Shown here: positions 8,151 to 17,039 of the stretch, piece by piece
Layout of the letters: every line of letters begins with the position of its first letter
Position numbering within the stretch: position 1 is the first letter of the stretch
Assembly: GCA_026770585.1 (NCBI GenBank)
Contig: MU646919.1
Span: forward strand, 119,855-141,051
Length of the DNA: 21,197 bases
Direction of reading: 5' to 3'
Origin: Baffinella frigidus
Taxonomy: Eukaryota; Cryptophyceae; Cryptomonadales; Baffinellaceae
Notes under the pieces: model-generated
Seen by the model: only the letters and a program-made list of their open reading frames with translations
Told to the model about the DNA's origin: nothing
Databases searched by the model: none
Program-made: the position numbers and the translations under genes

Positions 8151-10550
8151 ATGCCCCGCGGCGTGACCACGGCGAAGACCGGTTCGAAGGTGAACATGTC
8201 GGATGGCACCGCCTCTGACTACGCCCGCCCCAAGTCCGCGCGCATGTCCGTGTGCCAGCGCGCCACCGAGTCGTCTACTGCCGGGCGTAACCAGGCGACT
8301 GCCCACGGCAAGAGCTCCACCGTGCTCGCTTTCGGCGGCAAGCTCGACAACAGCCGGGGCCAGGCCCCCGAGGGGAGCATGACGCGCAGGGGGCCCGCCG
8401 CGCGCTCGGAGGTGGAGCGCAGCCTGGATGCCCGGAGCTTCGCTGCCACCACCGCCTCGTCGTCTATCCGCTCGCAGGTGCGTGCAGTACACCCTGCCAG
8501 TCCTCTCCTTCGCGCACGGCACCAGTTTGGTCCAGTTTAGGCGCTGGTCAGGTCAGGGTTGCAAGACACACCACGTTGCAGCAGGTCCGTGTGGCATGGA
8601 TCTTGCCCCGTGCGTGATGCTGATTCGTTGTGTTGTTGTGTGTGGCACAGGCGCGCGGCAAGAACACGGCGTGCGAGTCAGACACGGTGCTCTTCGACAA
8701 GACGAAGCGGCAGTCGATGATGACCGAGAGCATGCGCCACAAGCCCAACGCCCAGGCCTACCAGGCCTCCTCCGAAGCGGTTCGTTACCCACCATTCCTG
8801 ACACCCCTCCCTCTGCTTCCTTCCCTTGTCCGTGCCGTGCCGCGTGCGTAAGTGGAATCGTGAGAGATTAGACAGGCGCGCACAGACCGAGGCGGCCTCG
8901 ATTCTGCGGCTAAATTGCGTGAGAAGAACTTGGAATCGCATGTAGCTCCTCGATGCGTGGCACGCACATCGCACACGCCACATCAGCGCGCGGCCTGACG
9001 CTTCTCGGTGGGTGGGGGACGTGTGACACTCGCGGCGGCTGAAACAAGAGGTGCACCAGTCGGAGCAGGGGCGCCGCGCGGTGACCAAGCGCTCGCAGAA
9101 CTCGGAGATCTTCTCGGCGAACGCGCCCTCCTTCGCGCAGCCGCTGCGCCGCCCGGCCACCGCGCAGGGGCACATGACGTCCAACATCTTCTCGACGGAG
9201 CCTGTCGACAACAACGCCCGCCCGCTCCGCACGGTGCGTTTTTCACCCGTGCCTGCCCCGTGCCACCGGTTAGAGAGCACGCCTGCCCAGCGCGCCTATC
9301 ACTGCCGAAAGCGCGCGCCCTGCTTGTCTGCGGGTGCCCGGCGCTCTACAAGTATTGGCAGGTTGAGGGGCGTGCGTGGCAGCGCGGTTTTGCAGATGAC
9401 CAGGGACAGATGACCAGGGACGTTCGTTGCAGTGCTGCCGCAGGAGTGACGGGGTGTTGACGTGGTGACGAGGTGGGTGAAGAGACCGGGTGTCGACACA
9501 TACAGACGGGAGTTGAAGTGGTGTGTGATGCGGCAGATGAACGCGACGGCGACGCTGCAGCGCGACGCGGCGCCTTCGACGCGCACCGTGGCCGAGAAGC
9601 AGCTTGACTCCCAGCGCCGCGTTATCTCCGACGGCACCGAGAACGACCGCAACATGGTGCACCCCTTCTCCCCCCCCTCCCCTCCCCTCCCGTCCCTTGA
9701 TGCCTGGTGAACTGGAAACTCAAGGCGAGCAGCTCCGCCTCCCTCGAACAAGAAACCTCGTGCTTGCCTTCACCCACAAGCAATGCCACGAGACACGGAG
9801 ACCTGCTCTCAGAACACCACCCTCCACACCCGATGCCCTTGCCGATGAAACGAGCAGTTGCTGTCTGCTTGCTCAAAGAACACTTGTGAAGTGGGAAAGC
9901 TTCCTCGCCGGTGGTTCACACGCAACTTCCATTCTAAACGATTGGGCAGGGCGGGCTTCTATGGTGCTCACAACCCGGAACTCTCATCCTGAACAACAGA
10001 TGCTAACCCCCCACCCCCTACCGCAGGCGCGCACGAAGAGCATGGCGTCGACGATCTTCGGGTCGTCGCCCAAGGCCTCGAAGATCGCGCGCGTCAACCA
10101 GGCGCCCGCCGGGTCCAACATCTTTGGCGGCGGCTCCTTCGCCGAGGAGTCCACCAAGGTCTGCCAACATGCCAATCACCCCCTTTCTCCCACACTTGCA
10201 TCCTGCCTTTTTTCCCAGCGCCTCAACTCATCTCTGCCGAGGACTCTGCAGCGGTCTGCGTGCAACACCCCTCCACTCCGACTTCCTCCCACTTGTGCAT
10301 CCTGCCGTGTTGCCATCTTGCTGCCCATTGTCAGTCGGCCAACACAACGACGCGTCACCTTACCTTACCACGCCCCCCCCTGCCCCCCTCAACCCCAACC
10401 CACCAAAACCAGGCGAGCGCGATGCAGCGCCCGCGGACGGCCGCGGCGGCGCCCTCCTCGCGCCCGGGGTTCGCGGCGGGCGGCGGCAACGACGTGACTG
10501 CCGCCTCGCGCCGCCACGCCGCCCTCGCCGGCTCCGGCAGCCTCTGGTAG
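8151..10550 (+). CDS. Six-exon gene, protein with repeated S-x-IF(G) motif
   Basis: Exons: 8151-8477, 8651-8779, 9051-9233, 9537-9656, 10027-10158 and 10413-10550 (TAG), giving 342 residues. Every intron is GT-AG and phase 0, and each exon is a whole number of codons, strong support for the model. The protein is basic, Ser/Ala/Arg-rich, with no membrane segment. A short motif recurs: SEIFSANAPS and TSNIFSTE in exon 3, ASTIFGSSP and GSNIFGGG in exon 5, with looser relatives STVLAFGGK (exon 1) and DTVLF (exon 2). It ends GSGSLW. SNIFG-type motifs occur in the HN1/Jupiter microtubule-associated family, so a cytoskeletal or flagellar role is possible but is inference from a short motif. Exon 3 uses acceptor AAGAG at 9050, weaker than the CAG acceptors elsewhere. 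The leader ends CAACAAAATG. Confidence 0.85.
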
Positions 10551-11098
10551 ATTGGCCCTCGTGGGTAGAGCCTGGCAGGCAGTGAGGTGCTGACAGCCAG
10601 CAGTGGCCGTGCGTGACAAGGATGTTGCGACCACGACCGTGGTGGCTACAGCCTTGTCTCGCATGGCGGCTACAGGAGTGTAGGTTCGCTCCGCCTAGTT
10701 CAAGCTCTGGAAAGGTGGCCCGCAGCGGACCACCATTCGGAATTCGTTCTTCATCGATCGTCGCAGACTCACACAACAATAGCGAGCGGTGGGTGAAGAT
10801 AGGGTTCTGTCTGCGCCTGAACAAGGCGCAGGTTTAGGTGAGAGTAAGAGAGACAGTGTGTGAGGGGTGTGTATGTCGCCTCGCCTCTGGGAAGGTGATC
10901 ACACGTGGTCAAGTTCGTAGTCAGTCGACAGGCCAAGCGAAAAACGTTGTGGGAATTCCCTCTCAAGAGTAATATGGCCGATCATGCGATGATTAATGAA
11001 GGCCTCAATTAAGAAAGATGGGAGTGAGACTGCATGTGCGCTCAGCACGTCCAAGATCGGGAACTGCCATGTCCGTTGAGGGCGCGACTGCATCGATG
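10551..11098. other. 3' flank of plus-strand gene, no gene
   Basis: This probably starts with the 3' untranslated region. Seen: CCACGACCGTGG palindrome near 10629 and repeated GTGGCTACAG/GCGGCTACAG near 10640 and 10665. Short open frames on both strands lack splice or composition support. No polyadenylation signal is assigned. Confidence 0.4.
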
Positions 11099-11132
11099 CA
11101 CGTAGGGGAACCTCGCTCATGAAAAACGGTTC
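11099..11132. repeat. Family B foldback element, solo left end
   Basis: AGGGGAACCTCGCTCATGAA followed by AAACGG matches the B left end with a few changes. No matching right end is found before the complete copy at 11237. Confidence 0.55.
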
Positions 11133-11236
11133 TGATCCAGCACGCCTTGCATGTAGCAGGGAGCTGACTTGCTCGTTGAGACGTGCGTGCGTGCACGATG
11201 CACACGCCTATGTACAAGGCAGGCAGGCGACGCAGC

Positions 11237-11367
11237 AGTACAGGGGTACCTATCTCACAAGAAACCGCGCCCCTCTAGGTCCCTACAGTAGGACCATGCC
11301 CAGCTAGGGCCCCATGGTGGTCCTGGGTGGGGGGCGGTTTCTTATGAGCGAGGTACCTCTGTACACT
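11237..11367. mobile_element. Family B foldback (MITE-like) element, complete copy
   Basis: A 131-bp element has long imperfect terminal inverted repeats: left AGTACAGGGGTACCTATCTC then ACAAGAAACCGCGCCCC; right GGGCGGTTTCTTATGAGCGA then GGTACCTCTGTACACT. The interior carries CCCTACAGTAGGACCATGCC. It has no transposase, so it would be non-autonomous. Translated frames through it give the recurring peptides GTSLIRN and RFLMSEVPL, which are repeat shadows and not proteins. Confidence 0.8.
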
Positions 11368-11383
11368 GTTCGATGGCGATTGA

Positions 11384-11865
11384 ATCATGTATTCACAGGG
11401 TGTAGACTGACGATGCAGTCACACGGGGAAGTAGGGGTTTCCTCGCGGTGGCCCTGCCGGGCTTGACGGATCCCCTTTTCGAAGAAAGCCCGCCGGAGCC
11501 GGGATGAGCGGCGCGGGCGACTTCGGGTAGCCGTACACGTAGGTACCCAGAAAGGGTGGCGCGGCATGAATCCACACGGGAGTGCTCTGTCCCTTGCTCC
11601 AGGGGAGAACAGGCCTGCCTCGGGACAAAAAGCCCGCCTCGGGCCCGCTTCGGGATGGGGGGCCCGCCTGAGCTGATGGCTCCAAAGTCTGCCGAGGCGG
11701 GCCTATCCCTGGATGGTCCTCACAACTCGCGACGCTGGACAACCACCCGACTCTGCTGGATGTGAGGGAGGCGTCGCGGTCGAGGAGGGTTGTGCTTTCT
11801 CGCAGGGCTGCTACACCGCCCGTCTTGCCCAGCACGTATCTGCCAAACGGGTCCTGGGGGTTAGC
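11384..11865 (-). other. Possible coding-like block, unassigned
   Basis: An open minus-strand frame of about 150 residues includes NPQDPFGRYVLGKTGG and PPFLGTYVYGYPKS. Its only available start codons lie inside the B element at 11867-11996, so the start is not original. Part of it (11830-11868) is duplicated at 12055-12097. Composition is partly protein-like, but GC-rich inverted motifs (GGCCCGCCT) inside it could keep the frame open by chance. No family is recognised. Confidence 0.2.
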
Positions 11866-11866
11866 C

Positions 11867-11996
11867 ACAGGGGTACCTCGCTCATAAGAAACGTCCACCC
11901 CCTTAGGATCACCATAGGCCCCGAGGCATGGTCCTGCTGTAGGGTCCTCTAGCTAGGGGGGCGCGCTTTCTTATGAGCGAGGTACCCCGGTACACT
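11867..11996. mobile_element. Family B foldback (MITE-like) element, complete copy, inverted
   Basis: About 130 bp with ends CAGGGGTACCTCGCTCATAA and TTATGAGCGAGGTACCCCGG. Its interior (GGCATGGTCCTGCTGTAGGG) is the reverse complement of the interior of the copy at 11237, so the two are in opposite orientation. A near-duplicate of both flanks without the element lies at 12055-12110, marking the insertion point between GTTAGCCAC and TCTCTCGTCAC. Confidence 0.82.
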
Positions 11997-12110
11997 CTCT
12001 CGTCACAGTCTCTCGCCAGCCTGGTGATCAGCACCCCACGCATGCGGGTATCAAGGTATGTATCTGCCCGCCAGATGGGTCCCGGGGAATAAGCCACCGT
12101 CTCTCGTCAC

Positions 12111-12477
12111 CCCGCTCGTAAGTACACCACGCATGTGATTTGGGTAGCTAGGCTCTACGGGCACCTAGGTTGTAAGGTCTTGAGCCTAGATACCCAGAAC
12201 GCAAGATGGGTCGTCATCCCAAGCGTCCCCCCACCAGATCAGCGATTTCCGCCCCCACGAGCGACCACCCTACCTTGACGCTTTCCACAGGCCCACTCAG
12301 CACCCCACCGCACCGCGCCTCATCCCCACGCAGCTACTTTTGGCTGTCTCCGTTTCATTTCCACGCTGGTCTGGCTGTCAAGCCTGTGCGACCGCGAGTC
12401 ACGGCAGGTTGCGAGCCTCAGTAGCCGCGAACCACGCCAGGCTGCTGTTCCAGAACGAGGCGGGGGCGTGCGCGCTA
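12111..12477. other. Spacer, no gene
   Basis: There are short open frames only. A run rich in CCCCACC and CACC triplets (12225-12330) has no convincing coding signal. Confidence 0.35.
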
Positions 12478-12925
12478 GGTTCAGGATTCATGGTTTCGGG
12501 TTTCGGGTTCAGGGTTCAGAAGGGGTTAGGGTTTGGGGTTGAGAGTTCAGAAGGGCTTAGGGTGTAGGTTTCAGAAGAGTGTAGGGTTGAGGGTTTAGAG
12601 TTCAGAAGTGTTTAGAGTTTAGGGTTTTGGGTTTTGGGTTCAGCGTTTAGTGTTTTGGGTTTAGGGTCTAGGGTTTAGGGTTTAGGGTTTAGGGTTTAGG
12701 GTTTGGGGTTTAGGGTTTAGGGTTGAGGGTTCAGAAGGGCTTGGGGTTTAGGGTTTAGAGTTCAGAAGGGTTTAGGGTGTATGGTTCAGAAGGGTTTAGG
12801 GTTTAGGGTTCAGAGTTCAGAATTCAGTAGTGTTTATGGTTTATGGTTTAGGGTTTATAGTTCAGGGTTTAGGGTTTGGGATTTAGGGTTCATGGTTCAT
12901 GGTTCAGGGTTTAGGGTTTAGGTTC
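12478..12925. repeat. Telomere-like array interspersed with TTCAGAAGGG units
   Basis: G-rich TTTAGGG heptamers with a second recurring unit, (G)TTCAGAAG followed by GGTTTAGGG or GGCTTAGGG. The second unit appears about eight times between 12515 and 12800. A pure TTTAGGG block lies near 12674-12720. The array ends near TTCCAGAAGCG at 12922. Confidence 0.85.
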
Positions 12926-13600
12926 CAGAAGCGTTGAAGCGTGGTAGTGAAGTCAGGTGTGGATTTTAAGCACCTGTGGTAGACCTCCTTATGCTTCCGG
13001 CTGAGCCTCCAGACAGGGTAACCCGCGCACCCTCCTCCCTTCTCAGCCGAGCGCGCGCTCGCAGCGAGCGCCGCCGCTGCCTCTCCTGACCCTGCCACAA
13101 GGTTGAACCACCCACTGTTACCTCTCGACCCTCCCCAACCTCTCAGCCCCAACCCTGCGAGTGCCAAACAGCCACTGTCAGCCCCCGAAGCTACGATGCA
13201 GAAAGGGAACCTCTCAGCCACCTCTCCCGCCCCTGCCAGCCAGAGCACTCAGCCGCTGTCACCACTGGTGACTCCCCCGACACCGCACCGCGAGTGCTAG
13301 ATAGGGTACCCTCCTAGCCACTGCAACCGGGTTGAGGCTAGACATCGAGTGCCAGCCCGCGACCCTGCCGACCCGTGCAACACGGGAGCCTCTCAGGCAC
13401 CGCACCCCGCCAGTGTCCGACAGGGCACCCAGCCACTGTCAGCTCTGAGACCCCCGAAGCTCGTCACCTGTCCGACCGAGGCTCACAGACACTGTCAGTA
13501 CTGTCAGCAGTGACAGGTGACGTGATGTGGCATGCCTGACAGCCCCCCTCAACCTCCCACGGAACGGGACCTCTCAGCTGCCGCCCTGGGGAAGTCGACA
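12926..13600. repeat. Degenerate, irregular tandem repeats
   Basis: Recurring phrases include GGAACCTCTCAGCCACC (13207), GGAGCCTCTCAGGCACC (13386) and GGACCTCTCAGCTGCC (13567), spaced about 180 bp. Another set is CACCGCACC-CG-AGTG followed by AGGG-ACCC near 13282 and 13398, spaced about 118 bp. CCACTGTCAGC with CCCCGAAGCT recurs near 13171 and 13434. The period is irregular. A minus-strand open frame (13248-12904) ends inside the preceding array and is not believed. Confidence 0.5.
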
Positions 13601-13657
13601 GGCATCTGATCAGCATCGCTCCCTGTCAGACGAGGCACTCGGAACTCGCCTCGAGCC

Positions 13658-13728
13658 GCAATTTTCGTAGCATTGTTGGGAGTAACCCTGACCCTGATCC
13701 CTGCAATTTTCGTAGGATTGATGGGAGT
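13658..13728. repeat. 45-bp spaced direct repeat
   Basis: GCAATTTTCGTAG-S-ATTG-W-TGGGAGT occurs at 13658-13683 and 13703-13728, a 26-bp unit with two mismatches and a 45-bp period. Confidence 0.8.
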
Positions 13729-13738
13729 CCGCGCAGGG

Positions 13739-13940
13739 CATAAGTGGGATTTTCATGCATTCTCGTTCGCGCTTCAAGTGCTTAGATGACTTATCGTGGT
13801 ACAGATTCTTAAAATTCCGCATGGCAAGGGCTCCAATTCCCAACACTTTTGGCTTGTTTCCCGGGTAGAATCAATTTCAATCTAAGACCGCGTAGCAAAA
13901 TGAGATTTCGACTTCTGAACTGGCGTGGAACCCTGACCCT
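13739..13940. repeat. Dispersed repeat family C, copy 2 (without A element)
   Basis: Ordered blocks match 2817-3168, including TCGTTCGCGCTT, TTAGATGACTTATCGTGGTA, TTAAAATTCCGC, GTTTCCCGGGTAGAATCAA and CTGGCGTGGAACCCTGACC. Where copy 1 carries the A element, this copy is continuous. The sequence past 13940 diverges. Confidence 0.65.
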
Positions 13941-14161
13941 GCCCAGAGCTTTTCTGAAAGGGCTTGCCAGTCTCGATTTGCCAAATTGCCGATCTGGAGA
14001 TTGCGTTTGTACCACGAAACTTGAAACTGTGCGCGTAAAAACGTTTTACGACCTTTACAACCCTTTTCAAGTCTCGCAGTCGGCAATTCGTCAGGTCGGA
14101 AGCGGCCAAGTCCTTCCAGAATAGTTCTACGCGGGTGGGGTCGCCGGGTCACACACACGTT

Positions 14162-14310
14162 GCATACATCTTTTTAGCTGTAAAATCTCTGAGATTCGAG
14201 CAAAAAGATAAAATCTTTTTGGCAAGAGCAGTCTCCAAGAATCGGGCAAAAAAAAAAATATCTTTTTGGCTGTGAGAGTCTCCTAGAATCGAGCAAAAAA
14301 ATAAATCATG
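14162..14310. repeat. Three tandem units of about 50 bp, ATCTTTTT-GAATCG-GCAAAAA
   Basis: Each unit reads TCTTTTT(A/G)GC, then a (T)CTC(C/T) segment, GA(A/T)TCG(A/G)GC and a poly-A run. Units start near 14169, 14214 and 14263. The minus-strand frame across them repeats F-ARFLE/F-SNLRD peptides, a by-product of the repetition. Confidence 0.7.
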
Positions 14311-14390
14311 CGAAAGCGGTTGAAATTGATCGAGCATGGAAGGAGCCTTGCCTGTTCCTGGTACTAGTTCAGTGCTTGCGACTTGCCTGT

Positions 14391-14557
14391 TAGAGCGCTT
14401 GCGGGAAACCTTGGCCGATTTCAAGAAGATTATTTTCAGAAATCGAGAGTTTTGTACCAGGACGTGACATGTAAATGGTCCATCTAAACGATTGTGGTAC
14501 AATTTCTGAAAACATTTCTCTTGAAAGTTGTCCAAATTTGCCCGAAAGCGCTCTACC
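14391..14557. repeat. Imperfect inverted repeat, about 53-bp arms
   Basis: The left arm 14391-14443 (TAGAGCGCTTGCGGGAAACC … TTTTCAGAAAT) pairs with the right arm 14502-14557 (ATTTCTGAAAA … CCCGAAAGCGCTCTA). A loop of about 58 bp contains GTACCA and TGGTAC, which also pair. Nearby AATCGAGCATG-AAGGAG-CTTGCCTGT recurs at about 14328 and 14602. It looks like a decayed foldback element. Confidence 0.6.
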
Positions 14558-14903
14558 AATCCCTTAACACACTTCTCTCAGCTCAGTTCGCGAAAAAGCA
14601 GGAATCGAGCATGTAAGGAAGGAGAGGCTTGCCTGTGACAGGACCAGCCCCCCAGTGGGCAAGCATCGCCGCACCCATCCTCCTTTGCACCTGTCTCATA
14701 GGAAGGTAGGTATCAGGCTACCGGGAAAAAGGGAGTCAAAACCCCATGACACGCGGTCCGCTGATTCAGCCCATCCTCCTCTGCACCTGCCGGGGGGTAA
14801 AGCGAGGTTGAATGTATTGTCAGACGCGACCGCTGTACGCCAGGTGGAGAGATGGGACGAGACGTGCGGGGGAAAGCAGACCGGAGCCACCTGCCACATA
14901 CAC

Positions 14904-14955
14904 ACACACTCACACACACACACACACACACATACACACACACACACACACACAT
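14904..14955. repeat. (CA)n microsatellite
   Basis: An interrupted CA dinucleotide run directly to the left of the element at 14966. A second CA run (15398-15421) lies directly to its right, so the element appears to sit within one CA-rich tract. Confidence 0.95.
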
Positions 14956-14965
14956 ACATTCATAC

Positions 14966-15385
14966 CCTTGCTCGGATAGCGAGGGGTTAAACAGACGTTT
15001 TAGGTAATTAATTTAACGATGATGACAAGCAAACACGTCCCCGCCACGTCCCGGTCGCGTTGCGATATAAAAAACGCAGAAAAAATCGAGAAGATTCGAT
15101 AAGGAGGTCAGCCGTCTATCAAAAACGAGATTCGGCCCCCGGTGAAATGAGATATGTTGCGGTTAAAATGGATAAGGGCGAATTTCACCCACGTGCCAAG
15201 ATTCGTGATCTTCACCACACGGTGTGTCCTTTGAATATTGATCCGAACCCTTTCCGCGTGACCTGGAGATAAACCTTAAGAACGAGGTAGGAAAATTGGA
15301 GCCATTTCCTACGTACCCTGAACTCCCATCGGGAGTCACGTCCAGAAAGCTTCGATTTGTTTAACCCCTCGCTATCCGAGCAAGG
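14966..15385. mobile_element. 420-bp element (G) with perfect 27-bp terminal inverted repeats
   Basis: 14966-14992 (starting CCTTGCTCGGATAGCGAGGG) and 15359-15385 are exact reverse complements over 27 bp. ATAC immediately outside both ends is a candidate 4-bp target duplication. CA repeats on both sides support insertion into a microsatellite. The interior is AT-richer than the neighbourhood and holds one plus-strand open frame (15060-15272, 70 codons, very basic start MRYKKRRKNRE) of doubtful status. It also holds a hairpin GTAGGAAA…TTTCCTAC near 15287-15312. It is too small for a known transposase, so it is probably non-autonomous. Confidence 0.75.
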
Positions 15386-15758
15386 ATACATACAAAAATA
15401 CACACACACACACACACACACGCCATGCCACACGTGCGAACGTCAAGACGCGACGTTTCGCTGAAAAGTGGTTTCGTGGTACACATCCCACATTGATGCG
15501 GCGGAATTCGATGCACGTTTGGCGTGATTATCCCCCCAGATTTCCAGAATCAACGTCAGACAAATTCGTGCTTGTGACCTGGCGTGGCCTCTCGCGTCTC
15601 CCGTCATTACTGGGGAGAACAGGGCATCCGGCACAACTCGTTTTGGTGCAAAGTTTTGAAGTCAGAGGCTTGTACAAAGGAATTGGAGGTTTGCAGCTGT
15701 GACACTTGCATCTACACGATATTGTTAGTTGAAGGGCAGGCTTGGTAGCAGGAAACGG
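15386..15758. other. Unassigned stretch
   Basis: After the (CA)n run at 15398-15421 no gene is recognised. CTGGCGTGG near 15580 recalls the end of family C, and CAGAATCAACG near 15546 recalls its GTAGAATCAA block, but other blocks are absent, so this is at most a decayed C fragment. Confidence 0.35.
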
Positions 15759-15920
15759 TGCAAGCAAGTAAGTAAGTAAGTAAGTTAGTAAGTTAGTAAG
15801 TTAGTAAGGTAGTAAGTAAGGAAGAACGGACACAATACGTAAGAAGTAAGTAGGCAAGTAAGTAAGCGAGTACGTAGGTATGTAGGTAGGCAAGCAAACA
15901 AGCAAGCAAGCACGCAAGCA
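15759..15920. repeat. Tetranucleotide microsatellite, AAGT/TTAG/AAGC
   Basis: AAGTAAGT units change into AGTTAGT units, then into a mixture, and finally AAGCAAGC at 15893-15915. This order suggests sequential expansion of mutant units. Confidence 0.92.
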
Positions 15921-16015
15921 ATCACGCACTCGAGTAGGTAACTAACTACCGCGGGGGTTTCTCAAAGCGAAAATTTCCGCTGGGAGTCTCGTCAAATACA
16001 GTCTCGTCCCAGGTC

Positions 16016-16155
16016 TCATCCGGGGAAACCTATTTTTCTTTCATTCGATGGCAATGAAAATTACTACACAATTCGTTCTTACTAGTAATATTAAATCATC
16101 CGTGTAGTAAATTTCATTGGAATCAAATGAAAGAAAAATAGGTTTCCCCGGATAA
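16016..16155. mobile_element. 140-bp foldback element (D) with about 54-bp arms and GGTC flanks
   Basis: The left arm starts TCATCCGGGGAAACCTATTT and the right arm is its near-perfect reverse complement, ending AAATAGGTTTCCCCGGATAA. The arms meet across about 30 bp of AT-rich loop (ACTAGTAATATTAAAT). GGTC at 16012-16015 and 16156-16159 is a candidate target duplication. It has no coding capacity. A fragment of its inner arm lies at 17305-17335. Confidence 0.82.
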
Positions 16156-16184
16156 GGTCAGGAGGTGGCGGGAGACCGCGTCAG

Positions 16185-16500
16185 CGAAGGCTCTCGGCGT
16201 CTCGCACGCACACCCTCCCGCCGCCTGCTGTGCCCCGCCCTGCCCCACCACCCCACCCTGCGCTCCCGCCCCGCCTCCCGCACCCTGCTGTGCCGCACCG
16301 CTCTGCCCCACCACCCCGTCCTGCGCAGCCGCCCCGCTTCCTGCACCCTGCGGCCCCGCCCCGCCCTGTGCTCTCTCCCTCCTCTCTCTCCCGTCCTGCG
16401 CTCCCGCCCCGCCCCCACCTCGCTGCAGTCCCGCCCCGTCCCGCCCCACCACACCGCCCTGGTGCGACCCTGGCGGCCCGGCTCCCGCACCCAGCAGCGA
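16185..16500. repeat. GC-rich imperfect tandem repeat, about 60-70 bp units
   Basis: Four imperfect units built from CTGCG-TCCCGCCCCGCC, CTGCCCCACCACCCC and TCCCGCACCCTGC phrases. Long open frames exist on both strands (plus 16165-17019; minus 16918-16181), which is expected of a stop-poor GC-rich repeat. I do not call a gene here. Confidence 0.65.
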
Positions 16501-16589
16501 CGCCCCGCCCAGCGGTCTCGCAGCGGCTCCCGCCTCCAGCGGTGGTCTCCCCGCGGCGGGGTGCACGTGCGGCGTCAGCACTCCCGCGG

Positions 16590-16715
16590 CGGAAACGTGT
16601 GCCGTCTCTCCCGAGGCGGGCCCGTCCCGCACTCCCGAGACTCCCGAGGAGGGCCCGTCCTGAGGTCCCGCGGCGGGCCCGTGATGGGTTCCGGAGGCGG
16701 GCCCGTGGGGCGTGA
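16590..16715. repeat. GC-rich minisatellite, GGCGGGCCCGT core
   Basis: Units of (G/A)GGCGGGCCCGT(C/G) with variable spacers of 10-20 bp recur about five times, near 16612, 16646, 16670 and 16694. Similar GCGGGC motifs occur near 11630-11705. Confidence 0.7.
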
Positions 16716-16848
16716 GGACTGGGAGGAGCAGCAGGTCCACGTTGTTCGTCACCTGCGAAAGTCCTCTTCGTCACACGCCATTGGAGCCATTTGGTTCGAT
16801 TTCGCGCAGGTTGTGAGCCTCCTCCTGAAGCAAAGGCAGGAGGGTTGC

Positions 16849-16978
16849 AGGAGGAGAGGAGTGGATCGAGGAGGCAGGAGGAGAGGAGTGCATCGAGGAG
16901 GCCTCCTGTCGGATCCAACCGGAATCACCGTCGCTCTTCTGCGAGGATCCAACCGGAATCACCGTCGCTCTTCTTCGT
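16849..16978. repeat. Two adjacent tandem duplications (27 bp and 34 bp)
   Basis: AGGAGGAGAGGAGTG-S-ATCGAGGAGGC occurs at 16849-16875 and 16876-16902 with one mismatch. GGATCCAACCGGAATCACCG then TCGCTCTTCT occurs at 16911-16944 and 16945-16978. The first motif recurs as GGAGGAGTGCATCGAGGAGG near 17893. Confidence 0.9.
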
Positions 16979-17039
16979 CTAGATTACCCTCACAACCTGT
17001 TATCATCACAACATTTTGAAACGTGATCAACTTAACTAC

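Noticed and set aside
14149-14559. 136-residue minus-strand open frame
   Set aside because: It is composed of three tandem 50-bp units plus both arms of an inverted repeat, with no splice or homology support.
15060-15272. 70-residue frame inside element G as a transposase
   Set aside because: It is far too short, with no recognisable catalytic motif. At best it is a small peptide or chance.
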